DNA of 11,077 nucleotides from the NCBI GenBank assembly GCA_943704525.1, contig CALSCQ010001899.1, positions 1-11,077 on the forward strand. Direction: 5' to 3'. This document shows positions 1 through 7,295 of the stretch, in pieces; the first letter of the stretch is position 1; the number at the start of each line of letters is the position of its first letter. A program made the position numbers and the translations under genes. The notes under the pieces were generated by a model, which saw nothing but the letters and a program-made list of their open reading frames with translations, was not told the DNA's origin and ran no database searches. Source of the DNA: Pigoraptor vietnamica (lineage: Eukaryota; Opisthokonta; Filasterea).

Positions 1-486
1 CCCCCCTCCTTCTTTGCCGCGGATGCCATGATCCCAAGCCCTCCCACTAAGTGACTGCAGTCATGGATAATCTTGCGGGTTGCCGTCGCGTCTGTTCCAC
101 GCGCATTGCGCGGGCTCTGCCGGCTGGTCCGGCGGCCTTTCTATTGCACTTGCCATCCAAGCGGCGGTCACATCGGCCCATTCATAGAAGCCCGGGTCTG
201 TGAGCGGCAGGGTGCACGTGTGGATCCGAAATGTGGTTGTTGGGGCTGCCAGTAAACGCCGATTGTCAACCGAATGAGGCGTATTTCTTCAATTCCCCCC
301 CCCCCCCCCCCCCCCGATAGGCAGCTAAAATTTTCAGTTTAGCAGAGTGACGGTTGCAATCGCCATCGACGTGCGCCCTATATGCAGGAACACCCTGGAC
401 GGACACTAAAACTCATCCTCACACAAAACTTAACAATATGTAAATCACAAGATATGTTTAAGGAGGACCCAGCGTCAGCTCTCGTT
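1..486. other. Gene-poor 3' flank of the kinase gene
   Basis: No gene is supported here. The kinase stop codon is at 487-489, so the right-hand part is probably its 3' untranslated region. A C homopolymer sits at 295-315. On the minus strand a frame of 75 codons is open from 288 to a stop at 61-63; it has no good start, but a CAG at its upstream side could act as a splice acceptor and the translation (with a GFYEWADV segment) looks more protein-like than chance. A 60-codon plus-strand frame at 73-255 overlaps it. In DNA this GC-rich either frame could be open by chance. Confidence 0.4.
295..315. repeat. Poly-C homopolymer (21 C)
   Basis: Uninterrupted run of 21 C. Similar shorter C runs occur inside ELMOD-gene introns at 7956-7969 and 8944-8954, so homopolymer C/G tracts are a recurrent non-coding feature of this genome. 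The exact length is prone to sequencing error. Confidence 0.9.
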
Positions 487-2552
487 TCAAACATCGCTCT
501 CGTCCACCTGGACCGATATTTCGCCTTCGTGAATTGCAAGGTGACCGAGCGACAATGCATCCGTTGCGTCTCCGGCGCCTTCGAGCGACAAGACAGAGTC
601 GGCCTCCGCAGCTCCAAACTGCGTGCCTTCGCCGCGTGACTGTCCCTCGGCTGCGCTTGCCGGCAGCGGCTGCCCGGTCAGCAAGTCCACTGTCAAATAC
701 GCGTTCGGAAGCAACTCAATCGAAGCCGATGCCTGCGCTTCTCTCCCACGCGATGAACTCGCCAGCGGGCTGTTCGCAGCGCCCGCAGTCGTGGGGAGCG
801 CGCGACGCGCCGTTGGCTGGGAATTTCTCACCGACGGTGTCGCTGCGGGCGACGATGGCAGGGCATGTCGCGTCGATACCAATTTGTCTGCACGCGCGCC
901 AAGCACCTTGCGAAGCAGCGGGCTGTCATGCGCCGGTGGCACACTCGGCTCCGTTGCTGATAGAGCAGGAAGGTTAGCGTAAGAGCTCGAAAGCGCGCCT
1001 GCCGCATGCGGCGCCGATTGTGCTGCGGCGGCACATGCGCCACCGCCGTCGCCCACCGATACGTCGCCCACCACGTCCTCCGTGAGATTGATATACGAGC
1101 CCGTCCGAGGCGCCATTTGCGATGGAAGATTGGCGTAGGAGCCCGTGCGACCGGCCATATGCGGAAGATTGGCGTATGAGCCCGTACGACCCGCAAGAGG
1201 CGCAAGAGTGCCCGCTGCGCGCATAAGCGCAGGCACGGCAAGTGCGCCGGCAGAGACGTCGCCGGGCATTGCCGCTGCATCGAGCCCCAGGGCCTTGCGC
1301 ACGCCCTCGATGGCCACACAGAGCTCAGCAAACGACGGGCGGTCGTCGGGCATTTCGTTCCAGCACTCCATCATGAGCGCATACACCTCCTGCGGGCACC
1401 CGTCCGGACAGTCCATCCTGTTGCCCTTGGCGACGTAGTTGATGACCTCAACGTTGCTGATGCCGGGATAAGGGTTCTGCGAGGGCGAAAGGGAGTGAGC
1501 GTCCAGTGTCAGACAGCGTGGGCGTGCGTGCTATATAATGTAGAAAGAACGGCAAGGAGATGACCTCCTAGCTAGCTAATCACCGGACATACCTGACCGA
1601 AAGTCCACAATTCCCAGAGCACGACGCCAAAGCTCCAGACGTCTGCGCGGGGCAGAGTGCGTTAACAGAAGCACCGACAATACAGTGCGTACGTGCAGAC
1701 ACATTGTGCGAGTGTCGGAATGGGCAGTGGTGCACCAGCGCGAATCAGTCGCTCACCTGTCTTCTCGTTGTACAGCGAGCGCTTGAGGCTCTCCGGCGCA
1801 CACCACTTGACGGGAATCGCCCCCGCTGCAATGTCACCAACGTCTCAGATGCTGCATGAGATTATCAACACATGACGTGGCAGAGTGTACGCTACGCACC
1901 GGTGGTTTTGCGGTAGTACTCCTTCGTTCCCATGTCGCGCGACAGACCAAAATCAGCCACCTTCGCAGAGCAGCAAGGGAAAATGTTAAACGGTGGGAGA
2001 CCAGACGAACACACACAATCGTCTTAAATTGCTATATGATGGCACCACTGCGCACCTTTGCCACAAACCCGCCAAACGCGTCCTGTCCGACGAGCACGTT
2101 GCGCGCAGAGAGATCCTGCACGGCAGCCGGCACGCGTCACAGACAACCCAGATGCACACTGCAGCTAATGTTCGTGGGATCACAGCAACATCAGGAGCTG
2201 ACCTTGTGGACGATGCTGTTCTGGGCGAGGTAAGACATGCCGTCCGCAATCCCCTGCGCAAAGTCGGCGAGGACGCCGTCCATGCGGTCCTGCCTGCCCT
2301 GGCGGTGGCGGTCGAGGCGCGCGAGGAAGCTCTTGAGGCTCCCGTGTGGCGCAAACTCAATCACAATGCTGCCCGCAAAGGGCGAGGGTCAGTCAGATAT
2401 GTTTGTGCCCTTCGCAATACTGTAAAATGGAGCAAACCCAAACAGAAGTTGGGTTGTAACAATGTCCTAACATGCACTCACAGCATGGGGTCCTCCGAAG
2501 TCGCCACGCCCACTAGCGAAGTGATGTTCGGGTGCGTCAGTCCCATCATGAT
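487..2552 (-). CDS. Protein tyrosine kinase, catalytic domain from alphaC onward plus long tail (N-lobe start missing)
   Basis: Phosphorylates protein tyrosines. Seven exons read on the minus strand: 2552-2482, 2368-2203, 2115-2056, 1960-1900, 1825-1757, 1642-1593 and 1476-487, all with GT..AG borders and matching phases. Together they give 488 residues. In order one sees IMMGLTHPNI (end of alphaC and beta4), HKDLSARN (catalytic loop), ADFGLSRD (DFG), an activation loop with EYYRKTTG, IPVKWCAPES, DVWSFGVVLWE and CWNEMPDDRPSF. These are true tyrosine-kinase signatures rather than TKL or Ser/Thr ones. The catalytic loop is HKD, not the usual HRD. A roughly 265-residue low-complexity tail carries four YxNL motifs and ends in ESDV. 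The glycine-rich loop, the VAIK lysine and the usual alphaC Glu are not found upstream, where dynein-like exons and a microsatellite lie instead. Whether it is a receptor or cytoplasmic kinase cannot be told. Confidence 0.88.
968..1195 (-). repeat. Repeated YANLP/YINL tyrosine motifs in the kinase tail
   Basis: Within the last kinase exon, a unit of 13-14 codons beginning RTGSY is repeated three times in tandem (RTGSYANLP, RTGSYANLP, RTGSYINL; about 1080-1195), and a fourth SSSYANLP lies about 30 codons downstream (near 968-991). The DNA copies are similar but not identical, so this is a diverged coding tandem repeat. Each copy presents Y-x-N-L, the known GRB2-type SH2 consensus (pY-x-N). Phosphorylation and binding are inferred. 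Confidence 0.8.
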
Positions 2553-2590
2553 CTGCGATGCGATATTGGGGTCAACTAATGAACGCACAT

Positions 2591-2629
2591 GTACACACAC
2601 TCATCGGCACACACACACACACACACACA

Positions 2630-2680
<51 letters not shown>

Positions 2681-2745
2681 TCAATCTCTCTCTCACACTC
2701 ACACACACACGCACACACAGACGCACACCCACCCACGCACCCACG

Positions 2746-2792
<47 letters not shown>
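2591..2792. repeat. Compound microsatellite (CA)n-(CT)n-(CA)n
   Basis: About 200 bases of almost pure CA, then CT, then imperfect CA/CCCA repeats, on the plus strand. It lies between the last dynein-like exon and the first kinase exon and would form nearly all of an intron of about 238 bases (2553-2790), in which the donor itself would sit in the GT repeat. A repeat of this length exceeds a short read and is a natural site for misassembly or for recombination. Confidence 0.95.
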
Positions 2793-2793
<1 letters not shown>

Positions 2794-3597
2794 GTTCAGC
2801 GACTCGATGAGAATGGCCGTCGCATCCGCCTGCGCGGCATCGTCGACGACCTGTGCCTTCTCCTGCGCAGGCTGCGCTTCCGTCGGACCCTTTTCCTCGA
2901 GGGCCTCCGCGCGCACTTCTGTCTGGATTTCCTTGCTGTACATCACAAGCTCCTACGCACAGTACCGGACCGATGTCAACAGTAAGATCGACGGCTGAAA
3001 ATACGAGCGCACCTCTCGCGACATAGTTGGATGACCGACGCGGAGATGACACAACAGCACACACACACAAAATCGCGCACCTTTGGCGCAATGTTGACGG
3101 TGAAGATCTCTGTCTGCGCAAGCGGTCGCTGTGGCCTGCACGCACATCACGCCATTAGCGCAGAGTGGCCAGTACGAAAAACTGCTACAAAGGTTCCACT
3201 GCACGACATCACGCAACGAACACGCACTTTGCACTCTTCTGGGCCTCCGACTTGGACCCCTCCGGCTGTTCCTCGGGCACGGGGGTCTCGGACGCCTGTT
3301 CTCTCTGCACGGACGCGGCGCCCTCGGTAAGGATCGACGCTTGCGAGGACGCGCGGGTGATGGATGCAGAAGAGCCGACGGAAGATTCGCCCAGGAGCGA
3401 AGAGACGAGGTCGGATATGTCGCCGCTCTTTGCGGGGACTGTTGTCGGAATGAGACTCTGCGAATTGTCGCACAGGAGTTCGAACGTATGAATAAACGCG
3501 CAGCGCACGCAGAAGCTCGGGCACTTCAGATGCAGACGTAGCGGACTTGTTTGTGTGTGCGTATGTATGTGCTTATGTACAGAGGTGTGTGTGTGTG

Positions 3598-3651
<54 letters not shown>

Positions 3652-3946
3652 GTCTGTGTGTGCGTGCGTGCGTGTGTGTGTGTGTGTATCCGTTTATGTG
3701 TGCGAAGTGACAACTTGTCGCGCAAGAAACACACTCAATCCGCTCCTCAACGAACACACACGAGCACGCCAGCTTCGATCCTCCACACGCATTACCCTCT
3801 GCAATCCAAACAACCCCGTGACACAACGAAGTGCTCCAACCCACCTCCTTCTCCGCTGCGAGTATGTTCTTCCTTTCCTCGCGCGCCTTTCGGAGCTCCT
3901 CCACCTTCTTGCGCTTGCGCTCGAGTTCGGTCTTCCTGTCAGCCAT
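2791..3946 (-). CDS. Cytoplasmic dynein intermediate chain, N-terminal part (partial, no WD40 domain)
   Basis: Dynein intermediate chains tie the dynein heavy chain to dynactin and carry the light chains. Exons on the minus strand: 3946-3845, 3457 to about 3224-3235 (donor uncertain), about 3113-3081, and 2952 to about 2791. The start MADRKTELERKRKKVEELRK is the charged single helix that in this family binds p150-Glued/NudE. A Ser-rich linker with DISDLVSSLLGES follows. Then IFTVNIAPKELVMYSKEIQTEV aligns with the Tctex1 site plus LC8 site of known chains (NIPPKE..VYTKQTQT), with IQT in place of TQT. After an acidic linker ending ILIESLN the reading enters a GT repeat, and the dimerisation helix and WD40 repeats never appear. 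The next same-strand exon is tyrosine kinase. The start has the GAAGATGG context; an in-frame upstream ATG at 4057 is less likely. Confidence 0.75.
3585..3688. repeat. (TG)n microsatellite in the first dynein intron
   Basis: Mostly uninterrupted TG repeat on the plus strand with a few CG and TC variants, inside the 387-base intron 3458-3844 of the minus-strand dynein intermediate chain gene. Open frames of repeated Cys-Val or Thr-His here are translations of the repeat and not genes. Confidence 0.95.
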
Positions 3947-4433
3947 CTTCAGAAACGAAAACAAGGCGACAAACCAGGGAATATAGGAAAACACGCGTCC
4001 ACACCCCGCCACAATAACAGAGGACGGCGATGAAGACTCTGCGTATATAAAACGCATCTCGGTCGACGTGGGCTTGAAACCAGCTGACCCATCGGCACGT
4101 GACGTCAGGTGATTTCGCCGAGCAAGCCAAGATCTCCGTCAGTGAGGGAGGCATGCACACTTCTATTCCTCCTTTTCGCTTCTCCTACAGTTCATTCTTT
4201 ACAACAACACGGCTACACTGTCGCTTTGGCGCTGTGAACGTGCATTGCGGAAGAAAAATCGCAAGGTGGATGACACGGATCTTTTTCTTCAGTACTAGTG
4301 GCCGGGCCACTCACACCCGCCAACTCTTCCCAATACTGTATTCATCAATTGAACACTACTGAGAGACGCTCAACGAAGAGAGTATCATTCCTCTGCTCGT
4401 CACGTCGGCAGTCGTCGCGATCACGTTCGTCGC
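3947..4433. promoter_or_regulatory. Upstream region of the dynein chain gene, downstream of the exonuclease
   Basis: About 490 bases between the dynein chain start and the exonuclease stop, both genes being on the minus strand. It should hold the 5' leader and promoter of the dynein gene and the 3' end of the exonuclease gene. A TATATAAAA string near 4043-4051 reads on the plus strand, the wrong orientation for the gene it precedes. No coding region is supported. Confidence 0.4.
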
Positions 4434-5174
4434 TCAAAACCGATGTCCACGCATCATGAGACACAGCGCGACGCGCGCAATGTTGCGGCAGTCGTCGATG
4501 CCGCTGTGCGCGCGCCCGGCAAATTGCAGCCCACACCTGCCGACCATCAAGCCGAGCCCGGGACTCCGTCGCTCCGTGTGAGGCATAACAGCCTTGAAAG
4601 CGTTCTTGATGTTGACCCATCGTGTCGCCCACTGCGGCAGGGGGATCTTCTTGCGCTGACATTCGCGCCGCAGGCACGTGGCCAGGTCCCAATCGCCGCA
4701 CGTCACAAAAGTCGCGGTATCGCTGAGGGGAACGACGCGAGTGCCGTTCGCGGAAGTGGTCGGCGTCGCGAAATTGTGCGACACAAGCCACTGTTCGAAC
4801 GATGAGATGGCATCGCGCACGGACGGAAGGCCAGCGTCGACCTGTTCTTGCGTGATACCCGTCAGTTGCGTGCAGAAGGCCGTCAACGTCGGGTTCTCGG
4901 TCGGTTTCACAAACGTTCTGAACGTGTCGGCGACGCAAGCCTCGTACAGAGCGTCGACGTCCGTTGGTTGCGGGGTCCTCCCTTCTCTTGCTTGCGCTGC
5001 GCTCATCCACGCAATCGCCGCGTGCGTGTCAACGACGACAGTTGGCCATTCGATGATTTCGTTCGGGAACGCACGGTCGTCTTCCTTGCACGTGGCCTCG
5101 AAGTCGAGTACCAGCAAGTATCGCGTAGACGGGAGCGCTGGCGACGCAGGAGCTGATGCTTTTGATTGCGACAT
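4434..5174 (-). CDS. ERI1/ERI3-like 3'-5' exoribonuclease (DEDDh family)
   Basis: Single uninterrupted frame of 246 residues. This family trims RNA 3' ends; ERI1 acts on histone mRNA stem-loops, 5.8S rRNA and small RNAs, while ERI3 is less well defined. Exo I is LVLDFEATC (D24, E26). Exo II is FVTCGDWDL (the catalytic Asp is D161 or, more likely, D163). Exo III is HSGIDDCRNIARV (H223, D228). Between them FCTQLTGITQEQVD and WVNIKNAF match ERI family blocks. The CGDWDL and HSGIDDC wording is closest to ERI3. There is no SAP domain as in full-length ERI1, so it is a catalytic-core protein. Between IEWP (41-44) and FRTFVKP (85-91) there are roughly 25 residues more than the family normally has. 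The start has the context GAAGATG. Confidence 0.9.
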   Translation of the reverse strand: MSQSKASAPASPALPSTRYLLVLDFEATCKEDDRAFPNEIIEWPTVVVDTHAAIAWMSAAQAREGRTPQPTDVDALYEACVADTFRTFVKPTENPTLTAFCTQLTGITQEQVDAGLPSVRDAISSFEQWLVSHNFATPTTSANGTRVVPLSDTATFVTCGDWDLATCLRRECQRKKIPLPQWATRWVNIKNAFKAVMPHTERRSPGLGLMVGRCGLQFAGRAHSGIDDCRNIARVALCLMMRGHRF

Positions 5175-5551
5175 CTTCTAGAAGTGGCGGAAAGCAAGTT
5201 GAGATGACGAAGAAGTCTTCTTCGCGCCCACGCGGTTGCGTTAAATACGGGCTGAGACGTTTGAATAATGCTGTGGTCGTGAGGGATGCGTGCCGTGTCG
5301 TCATACTGCCGTGTGTTAGGTGTGAGTGGCTAATTCCTGCATGACGTCATGGCGTCCAGACCCAAGTGTGAGTGATGCTTGTTCCCTCGGCATTTGTCGC
5401 ACACAACACCCCCGTGCGCAAGTCAGCCGCGCGGCGTGTGTGAAGCCGGGGAAATTCAACAACGGAGATTGCGGAGCGCAAATTGAAGTCGGCTCGGAGT
5501 AAACGAAAACTTTTATGTTAATTTTTCAGCACACGCACGTTCCGGGCACGC
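5175..5551. promoter_or_regulatory. Intergenic region upstream of the exonuclease gene
   Basis: 377 bases between the exonuclease start and the stop of the FAD oxidoreductase, both on the minus strand. It must contain the promoter of the exonuclease gene and the 3' end of the oxidoreductase gene. I see no TATA box, clear motif or coding region; the open frames here are extensions of shadow frames. Confidence 0.35.
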
Positions 5552-6988
5552 TCACATGTGTGCGCGCGCATGCTGTGTCGACGATGAAACTGCGCGCGTC
5601 AAGCCGAGCGCGGGATGTCCGGCAAAGCGGCGGATAGACACGAGGCGAGACATGTCCTCGAGATCCGCCGGCATCGTCTCGTACTCGAGCAGCGCGGGAA
5701 CCAGCGACGCGCACAGAGAAAGGGAGGCCTGTCCCCACGCGTTGCAACCGACAAGATAACAAATTGCGCTGTCGTACGGCCGGCCGACGAGCGGGATCGC
5801 ATCGGGCGTCTCGCTGTACACGGCGTAGTATTGCTCAACGGACGCGGCCCACGCAGCGTCAGCGTCGGCGTCGTCGCCCACACGCACTCCCGGGCGCAAG
5901 TACGGATATTTTTGCGCAGCCCACAGCGCAAGGTTGCGGCAGCGCTCCGTCGCTCGCGGCGGCTTCAGCGCAGAGAAATGGTCCTCGCCGCTCACTCGCA
6001 CGTATCCCTCCACGGTACACCAGTCGTGCGTGAATCCCCACGTGTAAAAATTGGGGGACGACGGGAGTGCCATACCCGCGGTCGCGTTCCCACCATCACG
6101 CGTGCCCTGTTGCTGACGAAGTCGCGGATCCGGCAGCGACACGAGATACGACCAGCACGGGGAGAGTAGCCCACCCAAGTGCCTGTCTACAAAATGCCCT
6201 CCAGCAGCGACAACTACCCAGCGACTCTGCAGCCGAGAACCGTCCGCCAGGAATGTCCACGCCACGCGATCGGCGCCGACACGTCCCGATTGCACGTCGA
6301 CGACGCGGGGACAGCGCGCGCGCAACACCGCGTTTCCCGTGTCGCACGCAGCTGCGATGAGTGCTTTGGCGTACGCGGTGCTGTCGATGACGGCGTCGTT
6401 CCGAAGGAAGATGCCGCACGCAAATCCCGCGTCCTTTCCGTGCGCCTGCTCGACCTTCTCGCGATCCCACCATTCCACGTCGGCACCAAATTCGCGCAGG
6501 AGTTTGTACTCGTCCCGCAGCTCCTCCTCCTCAGACGACGTGGCCACGTAAAGCCCGCCGAGCTCGCGCAGCTGCGTCGATGGGCTCGGCAGGAAGCGCC
6601 GCGCAAGCTGTTTTTGCAGCTCAATCCCCGTGGCGGAGAGGCGAAGATACGTAGCAGCGCCTTCTTTCCCATGGTGGCGCACGAACTCCCGCGAAGACGA
6701 CGGATACAGTGCCGTAATCTGTTTGATTGTCGAGGCACTTCGCATGACGGCCGTTCCCGACCCGTACGGACGGTATCGCGTCTCGCTTCCAAGAGACGCA
6801 GGATACACGCACGCAGCCTCGTCCACTAGCTGCACTTCGACAGACTCGTCGCCGCGACCGACATCGCCTGCCTCCAGGATGAGCACACGAACGCCGCGCG
6901 TCGCAAGGTGGTACGCGGAGGCTGCACCAGCGACGCCACCTCCGACGATAATCACATCAAAAGCGTCGGCTTGGTGTTGAAACGCCAT
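5552..6988 (-). CDS. FAD-dependent oxidoreductase, DAO (D-amino acid/sarcosine oxidase-like) family
   Basis: Single exon, 478 residues. The protein should bind FAD and oxidise an amine or amino-acid-like substrate, but the substrate cannot be read from sequence. The N-terminus has DVIIVGGGVAGAASAYHL (GxGxxG at G16, G18, G21) followed by VLILEAG with E39, the acidic residue that binds the adenosine ribose in this Rossmann fold. YGSGTAVMRSAST (about 75-87) resembles the FAD pyrophosphate region of DAO proteins. ETPDAIPLVGR (393-403) and VGCNAWGQ (413-420) are the C-terminal FAD/substrate-lid signature. An extra segment of about 30 residues (47-76) lies between E39 and the SGTAVMRS block. There is no obvious signal peptide or peroxisomal SKL-type end (it ends in AHM). 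The start has the GAAGATGG context and lies 307 bases from the divergent ELMOD start. Confidence 0.85.
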   Translation of the reverse strand: MAFQHQADAFDVIIVGGGVAGAASAYHLATRGVRVLILEAGDVGRGDESVEVQLVDEAACVYPASLGSETRYRPYGSGTAVMRSASTIKQITALYPSSSREFVRHHGKEGAATYLRLSATGIELQKQLARRFLPSPSTQLRELGGLYVATSSEEEELRDEYKLLREFGADVEWWDREKVEQAHGKDAGFACGIFLRNDAVIDSTAYAKALIAAACDTGNAVLRARCPRVVDVQSGRVGADRVAWTFLADGSRLQSRWVVVAAGGHFVDRHLGGLLSPCWSYLVSLPDPRLRQQQGTRDGGNATAGMALPSSPNFYTWGFTHDWCTVEGYVRVSGEDHFSALKPPRATERCRNLALWAAQKYPYLRPGVRVGDDADADAAWAASVEQYYAVYSETPDAIPLVGRPYDSAICYLVGCNAWGQASLSLCASLVPALLEYETMPADLEDMSRLVSIRRFAGHPALGLTRAVSSSTQHARAHM

Positions 6989-7295
6989 CTTCTCGTATGA
7001 CAGTTATGCAAGTGTCTCTACTCGTTGTTCATAGTGTCTCTCTTCGTTGTTCACAAGTGTCTCTGCTCGTTGCCGTGCCGCTGACATCTATATATGTTGG
7101 CGGTTTCGCGCCGTGTTCCGACTCTGCGCGACGGTTTGTCTCTCAGCTCCCGCCGCTTCGGATGTGGAGCTATTTGTAGCATCCTCCCAACTCCCAAAGT
7201 AACGCTCCTGTTACATCGGGCTCAAGAATTCAAACACCGGCCAACGAAGAGACGGCAGCGAACTGCTCGCAACTCGTAGCTTTTTCGCCTCGAAG
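6989..7295. promoter_or_regulatory. Shared divergent promoter region, FAD oxidoreductase and ELMOD genes
   Basis: 307 bases between two start codons that face away from each other, so both promoters must lie here or inside the genes. It holds three tandem copies of a ~22 bp element next to the oxidoreductase start, and a TATATAT string near 7089-7095, about 200 bases before the ELMOD start. Regulatory function is inferred from position only. Confidence 0.5.
7011..7075. repeat. Three tandem copies of a ~22 bp AGTGTCTCT..CGTTGTTC element
   Basis: Copies begin at 7011, 7033 and 7056. Each starts AGTGTCTCT, followed by CTCGTTGTTC or a close variant; the third is shortened and diverges at its end. 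Spacing of 22-23 bases is close to two helical turns, which would place copies on the same face of DNA. They lie 23 to 87 bases upstream of the FAD oxidoreductase start codon. This could be a set of factor-binding sites or part of its 5' leader. Confidence 0.75.

Noticed and set aside
382-982. Plus-strand frames of 85-147 codons antisense to the kinase tail
   Set aside because: Shadows of the low-complexity GC-rich tail exon, which has continuous frame from the kinase domain to its stop.
2558-3145. Long frames of Thr-His, Ser-Leu, Cys-Val and Arg-Glu repeats on both strands
   Set aside because: These are direct translations of the CA/CT/TG microsatellites within introns and have no independent coding signal.
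3547-4033. Plus-strand frames of 156 and 160 codons starting with repeated Cys-Val
   Set aside because: They start in the TG repeat and run antisense to the dynein intermediate chain exon; no domain or splice support.
4043-4051. TATATAAAA as a TATA box
   Set aside because: It reads on the plus strand, but no plus-strand gene follows; the neighbouring dynein chain gene is on the minus strand.
3947-4057. N-terminal extension of the dynein chain starting at 4057
   Set aside because: It adds a hydrophobic segment not known in intermediate chains, while MADRKTELERK at 3946 matches the family N-terminus and has the GAAGATGG context seen in neighbours.
4345-5010. Minus-strand frame of 221 codons overlapping the exonuclease
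   Set aside because: Arg-rich out-of-frame reading of the same strand; the exonuclease frame carries all DEDDh motifs.
5615-6829. Plus-strand frames of 184 and 216 codons opposite the FAD oxidoreductase
   Set aside because: Arg-rich antisense shadows of a GC-rich coding exon with clear FAD-binding motifs on the minus strand.
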